A stretch of 60,449 bases of DNA from Bacteroidaceae bacterium (GTDB taxonomy: Bacteria; Bacteroidota; Bacteroidia; Bacteroidales; Bacteroidaceae). The notes beneath the pieces are model-generated. The model ran no database searches and was not told where the DNA came from. It saw only the letters and a program-made list of their open reading frames with translations. Within the stretch, counting starts at the first letter, position 1, and each line of letters begins with the position of its first letter. The DNA is taken from positions 1-60,449 of the forward strand of contig JAFYAT010000145.1 of NCBI GenBank assembly GCA_017540585.1, in the 5' to 3' direction. The translations under genes and the position numbers were made by a program. Shown in pieces: positions 6,841 through 15,741 of this stretch.

Positions 6841-8328
6841 TTACTTTTCGCAGCAACAACCATTGCAGGTATGGAACGAGCTGCCGTCGAAGCAGTGAGT
6901 ACATATCTTGTCCTTTGGAAGACCGATAGCCTCGATGATGGTCTCAAGCTTTGAGAACTTGAGGCTGTCAAGACCGAGACGCTTCGCAATCTCTGCAACC
7001 ATTGCCTTGTACTCAGGAGAGTCCGTAGTGGCGTATGCCTTGATTCTCTCATCAGCAATCTTGACGTTCTCCGTACTATGGGCATCCTTGAGGAGAGTAG
7101 CTTTTGTGTTACCTGTCTCGAAGTCTTGAATCACACGGCGAGTGATGAGTTCAAGCTCATTCTTGCTCGCTGAGAAGTTGATGAACGGACAAGCGTAGAT
7201 AAGTGGCGGACAAGCGATACGCATGTGTACCTCCTTTGCACCAAGCTTCTTGAGAGCCTTTGATGAGTCGCGCAACTGAGTACCACGGACGATGGAATCG
7301 TCGCAGAAGAGGCAGCGCTTGCCGTTGAGCACGTCCTTGTTTGGGATAAGCTTCATCTTAGCTACGAGGTTGCGCATCTCCTGGTTGGCTGGCATGAACG
7401 AACGAGGCCAAGTTGGAGTGTACTTTGATATTCCTCTCTGATATGGAACTTTGCTTCCTGCAGCATAACCGATAGCCATGCCCACACCTGAGTCAGGAAT
7501 ACCGCCTACGCTGTCAATCTCTACACCATCGGTCTCGCCCATCTTGAAACCTGTTGTATATCGTACGTCCTCCACATTCTTGCCTTCATAGCATGAAGTT
7601 GGGAAGCCATAGTAAATCCAAAGGAACGAGCACACCTGCATCTTTGTCTCTGCCTTGCGGAGCACCTCCATGCCATCAGCCTTGAGCTTGACAATCTCGC
7701 CAGGACCTACGAAGTATGAAGTCTCGTAACCAAGGTTAGGGAAAGCAGTTGACTCGCTTGTAGCAGCGAACGCACCATCCTTCTTACCGATGACGATAGG
7801 AGTACGTCCCCAGAAGTCACGGGCAGCGATGATTCCGTCCTCAGTGAGGAGAAGCATTGAACACGAACCCTTGACTGTACGATACACGTTCTCGATACCA
7901 TCCACGAAGGTCTTACCTTTTATAATAAGAAGACCCACTAACTCGGTCGGATTTATCTTACCTGAACTGAATTCGGACAGGTGCATATTCTCCTTGAGTA
8001 GTGAGTCTGCAATTTCCTCCATGTTGTTAATCTTGGCAACCGTAACGAGTGCGAAACGTCCAAGATGCGAATTCATCAACATTGGCTGGGCATCCGTATC
8101 GCTGATGATGCCAATACCACTGTTTCCCTTGAACTTCTCCAACTCGCTTTCAAAACGCGTGCGGAAATACGTGCTCTCAAGATTGTGGATAGCACGATAG
8201 AAACCACCCTCGCGGTCATACGTAGCCATACCTCCGCGTTTAGTACCGAGGTGCGACTGATAGTCTGTTCCATAAAACAGGTCTGCTACGACTGGCTCGA
8301 GTGACACTGCTCCAAAAAAGCCTCCCAT
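6841..8328 (-). CDS. Amidophosphoribosyltransferase-like protein lacking the Cys nucleophile
   Basis: A 495-residue protein with the two-domain PurF layout: an N-terminal Ntn-type glutamine amidotransferase domain (to about residue 230) and a C-terminal phosphoribosyltransferase domain with the PRPP loop CLFCDDSIVRGTQL at 340-353. PurF makes phosphoribosylamine from PRPP and glutamine. Here the N-terminus is MGGFFGAVSLEP, not MCGI(F/V)G, so the catalytic N-terminal cysteine is a glycine. Related sequences from Bacteroides, as I recall them, also begin MGGFFG, so this may be a subfamily trait. The last 20 residues are Cys-rich (CTHCFDGSSFHTCNGCCCEK), perhaps metal or cluster ligands. It may use free ammonia or do another job; another PurF elsewhere in the genome is likely. 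Confidence 0.8.
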   Translation of the reverse strand: MGGFFGAVSLEPVVADLFYGTDYQSHLGTKRGGMATYDREGGFYRAIHNLESTYFRTRFESELEKFKGNSGIGIISDTDAQPMLMNSHLGRFALVTVAKINNMEEIADSLLKENMHLSEFSSGKINPTELVGLLIIKGKTFVDGIENVYRTVKGSCSMLLLTEDGIIAARDFWGRTPIVIGKKDGAFAATSESTAFPNLGYETSYFVGPGEIVKLKADGMEVLRKAETKMQVCSFLWIYYGFPTSCYEGKNVEDVRYTTGFKMGETDGVEIDSVGGIPDSGVGMAIGYAAGSKVPYQRGISKYTPTWPRSFMPANQEMRNLVAKMKLIPNKDVLNGKRCLFCDDSIVRGTQLRDSSKALKKLGAKEVHMRIACPPLIYACPFINFSASKNELELITRRVIQDFETGNTKATLLKDAHSTENVKIADERIKAYATTDSPEYKAMVAEIAKRLGLDSLKFSKLETIIEAIGLPKDKICTHCFDGSSFHTCNGCCCEK

Positions 8329-8487
8329 AAATTGTAGATGTTACTTTGTTTATGTTAAAATGATGTTCAATACTTATACTTTCCGTCCACACCACTTGCG
8401 CCATATGTTCCGACACAAACTGAAACGGACATCCTAAAACCAAAGGCGTAAGGGGAATACAATTCGCCCTTCCATCAAAAAACCGAG

Positions 8488-8495
8488 CAAAGTTA
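8488..8495 (-). promoter_or_regulatory. -7 box for purF homologue
   Basis: On the minus strand TAACTTTG matches TAnnTTTG. It would give a leader of about 155 nt before the start at 8328. Nothing else is evident in 8329-8487. Confidence 0.45.
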
Positions 8496-8518
8496 ATCAT
8501 TCTTCACAAAAATTTCCG

Positions 8519-8526
8519 TACTTTTG
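8519..8526 (+). promoter_or_regulatory. -7 box for DUF486 gene
   Basis: TACTTTTG matches TAnnTTTG 66 nt before ATG 8592. It is divergent from the purF-homologue box 24 bp away, so the two genes share a short control region. Confidence 0.5.
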
Positions 8527-8591
8527 CAGTAAAAAATAACGCAGAAGCGTAAAAAAACAATAGTATTATTTTTTAAGATATATTTTTCAAA

Positions 8592-8963
8592 GTGAATTAT
8601 TGCATCACAATTGGATTACTCATAATATCCAACATCTTCATGACCTTCGCTTGGTATGGTCACCTCAAACTTACTGAGATGAAGATTTTGCCAGCGAATG
8701 CTCCACTCTACGTTGTTATTCTCCTCTCATGGGCAATGGCATTGATGGAATACATGTTCATGGTTCCAGCCAACCGCTATGGTTTTCGTGGCAACGGAGG
8801 CGCATTCTCACTTATGCAGCTAAAGATTATTCAGGAAGTAATATCGCTCACGGTATTCACTGTATTTACCGTTGTCTGCTTCAAGGGCGAACCTCTCGAA
8901 TGGAATCACTTGGCAGCATTCTTTTGTCTCATCTTGGCTGTATTCTTTGTATTCATGAAATGA
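8592..8963 (+). CDS. DUF486 small multidrug-transporter-like membrane protein
   Basis: A 123-residue integral membrane protein of the DUF486 family, which is distantly related to drug/metabolite transporters. Four hydrophobic helices are visible, roughly at residues 4-22, 36-58, 77-97 and 102-121. Family-typical segments are TFAWYGHLK, WAMALMEYMFMVPANR and the AFSLMQLKIIQEVI loop. Length matches the family (about 110-125). Its transported substrate, if any, is unknown. It has its own promoter and appears monocistronic. The next 240 bases contain only repeats. Confidence 0.85.
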   Translation: MNYCITIGLLIISNIFMTFAWYGHLKLTEMKILPANAPLYVVILLSWAMALMEYMFMVPANRYGFRGNGGAFSLMQLKIIQEVISLTVFTVFTVVCFKGEPLEWNHLAAFFCLILAVFFVFMK

Positions 8964-9205
8964 TTTCTTTCATTTTCTTGTAGTAAAATGAAGTAAAAAG
9001 AAGTAATTACGCTATGCTTCATGGAGTTAAAGGACGTATGACTGACGGTTCAAAATTAACCAATTCTCTGAGTCCTCTGTGGTCTCTGTGTTTGGATTAC
9101 TGCGAGAACTTAAAAACATAGGAACTCAAAAACTCAAAAACTTAAAAACTCAAAAACTTAAAAACTTAAAAACTCACGAACCTAAAAACTTATAAACTCA
9201 AAAAT
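8964..9205. repeat. Dispersed repeats and an 8-bp AAAAACTY tandem array
   Basis: At 9122-9205 about ten near-identical 8-bp units of the form AAAAACTC or AAAAACTT run up to the ridA start. Looser versions occur at 44177-44230 and 50409-50423. At 8983-9006 lies a partial copy of the CTTGTAGTAAAGAGGAGTAAA repeat (full copies at 51006 and 52610). At 9065-9095 lies a copy of the CTCTGTG-type repeat. No gene is present. Confidence 0.7.
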
Positions 9206-9580
9206 ATGAAAGCAATATCAACAACAAACGCTCCAAGTGCTATAGGTCCATATAGCCAGGGCATCGAGGCTAACGGTACAGTTTACGTTAGCGGTCAGCT
9301 TCCTATCAACCCAGCCACAGGCGCATTTGCTGAAGGTGGCATACAGGCAGAAGCGCGTCAGTCTCTCACCAACATCAAGAATATCCTTGCTGAGGCAGGA
9401 CTCACGATGTCAAACGTAGTAAAGGTGACAGTTCTCCTTGCCGACATCAACGACTTCGCAGCCGTAAACGAGGTATATGCCGAGTTCTTCACAGCACCTT
9501 ACCCAGCACGTTCAGCCTTCGCTGTTGCAGCCCTTCCAAAGAACGCAAACATCGAAATTGAAGCAATCGCTGTAAAGTAA
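9206..9580 (+). CDS. ridA: RidA family enamine/imine deaminase
   Basis: A 124-residue protein of the RidA (YjgF/YER057c/UK114) family, which hydrolyses reactive enamine and imine intermediates made by PLP enzymes and forms a cytosolic trimer. The signature PYPARSAFAVAALPKNA carries the substrate-binding Arg102, and Glu119 in IEIEAIAV matches the catalytic-site glutamate. Length is normal. ATG 9206 follows the 8-bp repeat array directly, so its promoter must lie within or before the repeats. A strong terminator follows at 9652-9692. Confidence 0.93.
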   Translation: MKAISTTNAPSAIGPYSQGIEANGTVYVSGQLPINPATGAFAEGGIQAEARQSLTNIKNILAEAGLTMSNVVKVTVLLADINDFAAVNEVYAEFFTAPYPARSAFAVAALPKNANIEIEAIAVK

Positions 9581-9651
9581 CCATCTTCAGCCATACTTGA
9601 CTGAATAAAAGAACCTATACCATCATTGGTAGTCAAAAGGCAACTAAATGC

Positions 9652-9692
9652 AAAAGGGCTTCAGCCAAAGATGGCTGAAGCCCTTTTTATTT
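9652..9692. terminator. Bidirectional intrinsic terminator, ridA and SGNH operon
   Basis: AAAAGGGCTTCAGCCA and TGGCTGAAGCCCTTTT form a perfect 16-bp stem with loop AAGA. T runs on both sides serve the rightward ridA and the leftward operon, whose last gene ends at 9687 inside the hairpin tail. Confidence 0.85.
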
Positions 9693-10586
9693 CAGTATTT
9701 TCTTCAATTCATGTGCAATCATCTTGCTATATTCTGTAGCTCCTTTCCTGTTCATATGGGATGAATCATAGAAATATATTTTATTTCGAGAAATAGTCTC
9801 CTCGTTCACATGTAAAAGATATGGGATATTGTGTTTATTTGCCAAAGACATTGCTATATCATACTTAGAACTACGATATCCTTTATATATCGGTGATGTT
9901 GCCAACACTAATTGAATACCTTTTTCCTGACACTCCTTTATTAATAATTCAAAATATTTTATTTTAAGAGAGTCAACATTATATGGTGTTTCAACCGATG
10001 TGATTGAAGGCTCATATTTCATCACCTTATCTTTTGGACGATATCCTTTATCCGAGGATTTACTTGGTGCAACCATATCGCTAAAATAAGGTAACAATTT
10101 TGAATTGTATCTATATGCGTTAGACATCATCTTATATGGTTCATACGAATCGACATCCTCAAAAACGTGACGAATTGATTGGTGATTATAAAATGCTCTC
10201 ATTCCGCCTAAATATTTGTTGTCAGGCTCGTTAACAAGTAAATCAAATTTTGGATGTATGTCATATACAATAAGTTTTGGAGAATATCTTTCAGTTATCA
10301 ACTTGAAACGCTGATAAAAATACAAGATTCCCATTCCATCCATTCCACAATTATAACATGACATTTCCAAAGAGTCAGAAATGATATTTGGATCGTAATG
10401 ATGGAAACATCTTGAAGAACCAAAGAACAATACTTCATCTTTCAATTCTTCATGAATATAATTTGCAAGTCCTGTATCCCCGCCTTTTGTATGTACACGC
10501 ATATATGTAAAACCTAATCCAATAAAAAAATCAATAATTATTACGAAAACACAGAACGAAGCTAATTTGACCAAATATTTTTTCAT
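9687..10586 (-). CDS. SGNH-like hydrolase/acetyltransferase partner, membrane-anchored
   Basis: A 299-residue protein with one N-terminal membrane anchor (KLASFCVFVIIIDFFIGLGF), then an SGNH-like domain. Block I is FFGSSRCFHHYDP (residues 54-66) and block V is YDSSHMNRKGATEYS near the C-terminus, which supplies the Asp/His pair. Such proteins accompany MBOAT acyltransferases (AlgI/AlgJ-like) and complete transfer or removal of acetyl groups on extracellular polysaccharides. The preferred start is 10586 (MKKYLVKL), 13 nt after the MBOAT stop; an earlier ATG at 10613 would overlap MBOAT. It is the last gene of a ugd-MBOAT-SGNH operon. Confidence 0.75.
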   Translation of the reverse strand: MKKYLVKLASFCVFVIIIDFFIGLGFTYMRVHTKGGDTGLANYIHEELKDEVLFFGSSRCFHHYDPNIISDSLEMSCYNCGMDGMGILYFYQRFKLITERYSPKLIVYDIHPKFDLLVNEPDNKYLGGMRAFYNHQSIRHVFEDVDSYEPYKMMSNAYRYNSKLLPYFSDMVAPSKSSDKGYRPKDKVMKYEPSITSVETPYNVDSLKIKYFELLIKECQEKGIQLVLATSPIYKGYRSSKYDIAMSLANKHNIPYLLHVNEETISRNKIYFYDSSHMNRKGATEYSKMIAHELKKILK

Positions 10587-10599
10587 AGAAATTGAATAC

Positions 10600-12027
10600 T
10601 TAAAATGACACATAAATAAACTGGCCAGAATCTAAAACACCAAAAAGCAATAAAGAAAAGAATAATAACAAATATGTAAACCATCGTACATATCTATAGT
10701 GATTATTCATCATGGTTACTTGTGAATACTCGCTCAACATATCTTTTCCTATCACAACAATAAGCACGCTAACATTAGTTGTTATCATTGTTTTTGTGTC
10801 GTAAAAGAAATCAAGACTCCTATCTAAACATATTCTCTCAATCACCCCTACGGCATCTCCTATGGTTGGCATCCTAAAAAATATCCAAGCAAGGTTCACA
10901 AGTAAGAATGTAACAAGAATGCGCAAAGGTTTAAGTCTATTCAAAAGCATAGACTCTGCATACCTACCCTTCGGATCAAGTCCAAGTGCCTTTTCTGCAA
11001 TCTGAAATACACCATGCAAAGCACCCCATACCACAAATGTCCAGTTCGCCCCATGCCATAATCCACTCACAAGGAAAGTAACCATTATATTCATATATTG
11101 ACGAACAGTAGAACATCTACTACCACCAAGAGGGATATACACATAGCTTGTCAGCCAACGAGTGAGAGAAATATGCCACCTACGCCAGAAGTTGGTTATG
11201 GATGTCGCAAGATAAGGACGTTCAAAGTTATTGACAAGGTCAAAGCCCAATGTCTTTGCTATACCTACTGCCATCAACGAATATCCTGCAAAGTCGCCAT
11301 ATATCTGGAATGTGTAAAATATACTTGCCACAAAGCATGTTATACCACTATAATGCTCATAGTGCTCATAAACAGTATCCACATATATACCCAACCTATC
11401 AGCCACAACGACCTTCAGGAACATACCCCATAACAGTATCTGCAATCCTTCCCGGGCCTGTTCATAGCTAAATGGCTTGGGAGACTTTATCTGTGGCATA
11501 AGCTCAGAATACCGACTAATCGGACCGCTTGCTGTCTGAGGAAAGAAAGAACAGAACAAGAGATAGTCTGTAAAGTTTTTCTCTGGTGATATTTTACCAT
11601 AATATACATCAAGCATATAGCCAACAGCCTGAAATGTATAGAATGATATTCCGACTGGCACAGCCCAATTCAAGCCGGGAAGCGAGAAATGAAAGCCGCA
11701 TAATTCCAGCAAAAGAATACCAGATTCATTTACAAAATCATAATATTTAAAAAGTACAAGAGGCAATAAAGAAAGAATCAAAAAAACAGAAAGTAACAGC
11801 TTCTTCTTTTCTTGCTTACACCCTACAATCTGTTTGCTTCCTACAAAAGTAAGCACACTAACAAAAAGTAGGACACCAGCAAAGAATGGCTTCCAATTCA
11901 TATAAAGAAGATAACTCACGAGTAAGAGTACCCACTTCTTTATCACATAATATTTACTTGGCACAGCCCAATATATCACAAATATGGATGGGAATATTAG
12001 CCAGAAATTAAAACTATTAAAAAGCAT
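10600..12027 (-). CDS. MBOAT family O-acyltransferase (AlgI-like)
   Basis: A 475-residue polytopic membrane protein of the MBOAT family. Family blocks include PVGISFYTFQAVGYMLDVY (124-142), FFPQTASGPISRY and FWRRWHISLTRWLTSYVYIP. The putative catalytic histidine lies in SGLWHGANWTFVVWGALHG. Members such as AlgI and DltB move acyl groups across the membrane for O-acetylation of polysaccharides. About ten hydrophobic segments are visible. It sits between ugd and the SGNH gene on the same strand with short gaps (60 and 13 nt), so the three are probably one unit acting on a uronic-acid-containing polymer. Confidence 0.88.
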   Translation of the reverse strand: MLFNSFNFWLIFPSIFVIYWAVPSKYYVIKKWVLLLVSYLLYMNWKPFFAGVLLFVSVLTFVGSKQIVGCKQEKKKLLLSVFLILSLLPLVLFKYYDFVNESGILLLELCGFHFSLPGLNWAVPVGISFYTFQAVGYMLDVYYGKISPEKNFTDYLLFCSFFPQTASGPISRYSELMPQIKSPKPFSYEQAREGLQILLWGMFLKVVVADRLGIYVDTVYEHYEHYSGITCFVASIFYTFQIYGDFAGYSLMAVGIAKTLGFDLVNNFERPYLATSITNFWRRWHISLTRWLTSYVYIPLGGSRCSTVRQYMNIMVTFLVSGLWHGANWTFVVWGALHGVFQIAEKALGLDPKGRYAESMLLNRLKPLRILVTFLLVNLAWIFFRMPTIGDAVGVIERICLDRSLDFFYDTKTMITTNVSVLIVVIGKDMLSEYSQVTMMNNHYRYVRWFTYLLLFFSLLLFGVLDSGQFIYVSF

Positions 12028-12087
12028 TATGTTATCTACTTTGAAAAATGTATCTGATAGCTTTCTTAAGCCTTGTATTATCTATCT

Positions 12088-13455
12088 TTAATCCCTCCTG
12101 AATATATCCCTCGTATATACCTTTTCCTTTACGTCATCAAGACAAGAGTCGTAGCGATTTGCGATGATGACATTGCTGTCCTTCTTGAATGTAGCAAGGT
12201 CATTAACCACCTTACTACCAAAGAATGCACTTCCATCCTCAAGCGTTGGCTCATAGATGATGACCTCAGCATTACGTGACTTCAGACGCTTCATGATTCC
12301 CTGAATAGCACTCTGACGGAAGTTGTCGCTGTTAGACTTCATCGTGAGTCGATAGATACCGATAGTGATGCCTGTTCCATCGTTCTCACCTTGTATATAT
12401 GTCTGACCGACACTCTGTCCCTGACACTCCTTACCCATGAGAGCTTTAGCCTTGCGAAGAACAGCATCAGCAATGTAATCCTTACGCGTACGGTTACTCT
12501 CAACGATAGCCGACATCATGTTCTGTGGCACATTCTGATAGTTGGCGAGGAGCTGCTTAGTATCTTTTGGCAAGCAATAGCCACCATAGCCGAACGATGG
12601 GTTGTTATAATGAGTACCGATACGAGGGTCAAGTCCCACACCATTGATTATGGCTTGCGTATCGAGTCCCTTAACCTCTGCGTACGTATCAAGCTCATTG
12701 AAGTAACTTACACGAAGAGCGAGGTAAGTGTTCGCAAAGAGCTTCACGGCCTCAGCCTCCGTCATACCCATGATGAGAGTTTCAACGTCCTCCTTTATAG
12801 CACCTTCCTGAAGGAGCGAAGCAAATGTCTTAGCGTATGTCTCTATGTCAGGATTACCGATAGCCTGAATAGCCGCATTCTCTTCATCAAACTCGTTACC
12901 AGTAAGTATCTTTGGATATCCTACGATGATGCGTGAAGGATAAAGGTTGTCGTAAAGAGCCTTTGACTCACGCAAGAACTCTGGAGAGAAAAGCAGATTG
13001 AACTTCTTGCCCTTCAGCTCAGGCTTCAACAAGAACTGAAGCGCATACTTCTTGTAAAGCGAACGACAGTATCCCACTGGAATAGTTGACTTGATAACCA
13101 TCACCGCATCAGGATTAACCGAAAGAACGAGGTCTATCACATCCTCCACGAAGTGCGTATCAAAGAAATTCTTCACCGGGTCATAATTAGTCGGAGCCGC
13201 AATAACCACGAAATCTGCATCCTTATATGCTGCGGCACCGTCCAACGTGGCAGTCAGGTTCAGGTCCTTCTCTGCCAAATACTTTTCAATATACTCATCC
13301 TGAATTGGAGAAATATGATTATTTATTTTCTCAACTTTTTCTGGAATCACATCTACAGCTACCACTTTGTGGTGCTGTGCCAACAATGTTGCAATACTGA
13401 GTCCTACATAACCTGTTCCTGCAACAGCGATATTTAAGTCGTTAAATTGTCTCAT
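12088..13455 (-). CDS. ugd: UDP-glucose 6-dehydrogenase
   Basis: A 455-residue member of the UDP-glucose/GDP-mannose dehydrogenase family. The Rossmann NAD site is [17 protein letters not shown] at residues 10-26. The catalytic cysteine is in [15 protein letters not shown] and the conserved lysine in [18 protein letters not shown]. The enzyme oxidises UDP-glucose to UDP-glucuronate with two NAD+. The C-terminal UDP-binding domain contains an insertion around residues 350-365 ([17 protein letters not shown]). It is first in the ugd-MBOAT-SGNH operon and could supply the uronic acid for the polymer that the next genes acetylate. Length is slightly above the usual 390-440. Confidence 0.92.
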   Translation of the reverse strand: MRQFNDLNIAVAGTGYVGLSIATLLAQHHKVVAVDVIPEKVEKINNHISPIQDEYIEKYLAEKDLNLTATLDGAAAYKDADFVVIAAPTNYDPVKNFFDTHFVEDVIDLVLSVNPDAVMVIKSTIPVGYCRSLYKKYALQFLLKPELKGKKFNLLFSPEFLRESKALYDNLYPSRIIVGYPKILTGNEFDEENAAIQAIGNPDIETYAKTFASLLQEGAIKEDVETLIMGMTEAEAVKLFANTYLALRVSYFNELDTYAEVKGLDTQAIINGVGLDPRIGTHYNNPSFGYGGYCLPKDTKQLLANYQNVPQNMMSAIVESNRTRKDYIADAVLRKAKALMGKECQGQSVGQTYIQGENDGTGITIGIYRLTMKSNSDNFRQSAIQGIMKRLKSRNAEVIIYEPTLEDGSAFFGSKVVNDLATFKKDSNVIIANRYDSCLDDVKEKVYTRDIFRRD

Positions 13456-13678
13456 ATATTAAATGTTTATTGTTTTCTGTAAAAATCAATTAAATAAATT
13501 TTAGTTTTGTAAGTGCTCAACTTGTTATGTTATCAGGTGTAAGGTTATCGGGTTGCTATGCTTTCAGGTTTGAATGTTTAATACGACAAGTATCAAACCT
13601 GATAACCTGATAACCTAAGACCTAACAACCTCTCAACAGAAACTTGCGGAAGTTGAGTAATTTTGTCTTAATGCAATA
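13456..13678. repeat. Intergenic palindromic repeat with GTTATCAGG / CCTGATAAC arms
   Basis: Copies of GTTATCAGG near 13526 and CCTGATAACCTGATAACC near 13594 are inverted to each other and could pair. The segment AACTTGCGGAAGTT near 13642 recurs, sometimes with one or two changes, near 33722, 50354 (opposite strand), 51167 and 52742. No gene is present. Confidence 0.5.
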
Positions 13679-15580
13679 TTATTTCCTAAATTTATGTGAG
13701 AATTCCTTATCATATAGTTTGCTGAGACCTTGACGGTTGTCTATTGCTTCTCCTACGACAATCATAGTGGTAAGGTTCAGCTTGTTCTTTTTCATTATTG
13801 CTGCAAGGTCGCATAGTTTGCCACGGAATATCTTCTGGTCTTTCCATGTGAGCTTGTAGCAGCATGCAACGGGTGTCTCAGGCGGATAGCCACCAGCGAG
13901 GAGTTCATCCTGTACTTGTTGTGCAATACCTGCGGAGAGGAAGATGCACATGGTACTTTGGCTTTGGGCAAGGAGATGGAGTTTTTCCTTATCTGGCATA
14001 GGAGTACGACCTTCGCCACGAGTGAGGATGATGCTCTGTACCTTCTCTGGTATCGTGAACTGTGAACGTAGCTCGGCTGCAGCTGCAAGGAATGAACTGA
14101 TGCCTGGGGTGATGTGATAATCCATACCGTACTGGTCGAAGAAATTCATTTGCTCCTGAATGGCACCATATATACATGGGTCACCAGTGTGGAGTCGTAC
14201 CACAAGACAGCCTTTGTCGTAGAAACGCTTCATGAGTTCAAACTGTTCCTCAAGATTCATGTTGGCTGAGGAACGTACCGTTGCACCAGGCTTGGCACAA
14301 TGTGTTAGTTCTCGTGGTACAAGGCTGCCTGCATAGAGGATGAGATCTGCTTCTTCGAGGAACTTGCGTCCACGTACACTAACGAGATCTGGGGCGCCTG
14401 GACCTGCTCCAACAATTTCGATATGTCCTTGGCGTTGTATGCCTTCATCGCAAGCAAGAGCGTAGGTGTAGTGTGATATCTTTCCATTCACGTTCATGCT
14501 TCCTTTCTGTTTCTCTATGACAAGAACTGAATGTTTGTTTGGACACTTGGCACTCGACTCAGCCACTCCATAACAACCTGTCACTTCAAACACCTTGTCC
14601 GAAGGGTTAGGTATCTTGACTTTGTTTAGTTCTTCGGCTGTGTATATCTTTAATTCGGCATGAGGCATGAGACGACAAAGTTCGGCAATCAGAGGCTCGT
14701 CTTTCTTGAGTTCTATACTGCCTATTGTTGCTATCGACTCGCTTGCGTAACCAGCCGCTCCAATCTCGCTTATGAGTTGTGGCGCAATCTCAACTGGTGC
14801 CATGAGCTGACATCCTACACCGAGGTGGAGGCACTTTGGATAGTACTGGAGGCAAGGAATGTCCGAAGACGAGTATTTCTTAGGACTTACTATGATGAGT
14901 AACTCAAAAGGATTGCCATTTGCATTCGGTTTGCTCATCTCTCTACGGGTGTAGAGCGAATAGTCATTGTAGCTATGGAACACTTTGACGTGCTCTGGCT
15001 TTGTCTGTTCCATGTATCTTGTTCCGTCATCCTCTGTTTCAAGCACGAGTGCTGTCTTGTGCTTGTTGACAAAGAGCGTGATGACGTTATTCATGCGTTG
15101 TGCGGCAAGTCTCTTGCCACCAGCCATGGCTATCGTCCATCCGTATTCTTGCGCAATGGTGTCGAGTGCCCAGAGTCCTGTGTTGTCGCTCTGTGTAGTC
15201 ACGACTGCTTCGCCACCTGTTATTGTGGCTATGGTTGTGGCAAGCTTGTTTGCCCCACCTATGTGACCGCTCAACACGCTTACCACGAACTTACCTGTGG
15301 AGTCAACACATACTACGGCTGGGTCTTCGTGCTTGTCGTTGATGCAAGGTGCTATACTGCGCACGCATATTCCCATCGCTCCTATGAATATGAGTGCATC
15401 CGACTGTGTGAACAGTTCCTTTGTTGCATCCGTTACCGATGTGATATTTGTGCATCCGTTAAGTTCACCCTTATGGTAAATCGTAACGGTCGCCCCTTCG
15501 TTTATTTCGCTCAACTCAGTCTTGAGTGTTCTTGCGAGCGAAATGGATGTTTCTGATATGAGGATGATGGAATATTTCAT
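13679..15580 (-). CDS. CbiG-CbiF fusion: cobalt-precorrin 5A hydrolase / precorrin-4 C11-methyltransferase
   Basis: A 633-residue bifunctional protein of corrin ring synthesis. Residues 1-360 match CbiG (GAMGICVRSIAPCINDKHED, then VSVLSGHIGGANKLA), which opens the ring lactone. Residues 385-633 match the CbiF/CobM methyltransferase (IEIVGAGPGAPDLVSVRGRK, LILYAGSLVP, LHTGDPCIYGAIQEQ), which methylates C-11 using SAM. Both halves keep their family motifs, so both activities are plausible. No other cobalamin gene is in the window, so it is an isolated member here or the pathway lies elsewhere. Upstream sequence is GC-rich repeat, and no clear promoter was found. Confidence 0.88.
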   Translation of the reverse strand: MKYSIILISETSISLARTLKTELSEINEGATVTIYHKGELNGCTNITSVTDATKELFTQSDALIFIGAMGICVRSIAPCINDKHEDPAVVCVDSTGKFVVSVLSGHIGGANKLATTIATITGGEAVVTTQSDNTGLWALDTIAQEYGWTIAMAGGKRLAAQRMNNVITLFVNKHKTALVLETEDDGTRYMEQTKPEHVKVFHSYNDYSLYTRREMSKPNANGNPFELLIIVSPKKYSSSDIPCLQYYPKCLHLGVGCQLMAPVEIAPQLISEIGAAGYASESIATIGSIELKKDEPLIAELCRLMPHAELKIYTAEELNKVKIPNPSDKVFEVTGCYGVAESSAKCPNKHSVLVIEKQKGSMNVNGKISHYTYALACDEGIQRQGHIEIVGAGPGAPDLVSVRGRKFLEEADLILYAGSLVPRELTHCAKPGATVRSSANMNLEEQFELMKRFYDKGCLVVRLHTGDPCIYGAIQEQMNFFDQYGMDYHITPGISSFLAAAAELRSQFTIPEKVQSIILTRGEGRTPMPDKEKLHLLAQSQSTMCIFLSAGIAQQVQDELLAGGYPPETPVACCYKLTWKDQKIFRGKLCDLAAIMKKNKLNLTTMIVVGEAIDNRQGLSKLYDKEFSHKFRK

Positions 15581-15741
15581 AACTGCCCCCCTCTAACTCC
15601 CCCGTTGGGGGAGGATGCCTCCGGGGCGAGGCTTGGATATGATTTATTTAAAATACAGAAATCTAAATACGAGTAATTGATGATATTCGTTAGTCACCCC
15701 TCCCCATAGAGGGGGAGGGGATGGGGGAGAGAGTCTTCTGT
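15581..15741. repeat. GC-rich CCTCCCC/GGGGAGG palindromic repeat
   Basis: CCCCTCCCCATAGAGGGGGAGG near 15697-15720 is self-complementary, and CCCCCGTTGGGGGAGG near 15599 is a related hairpin. Similar elements occur at 24303-24671, 55950-55982, 56136-56172 and 57150-57255. No gene is present. Confidence 0.65.
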
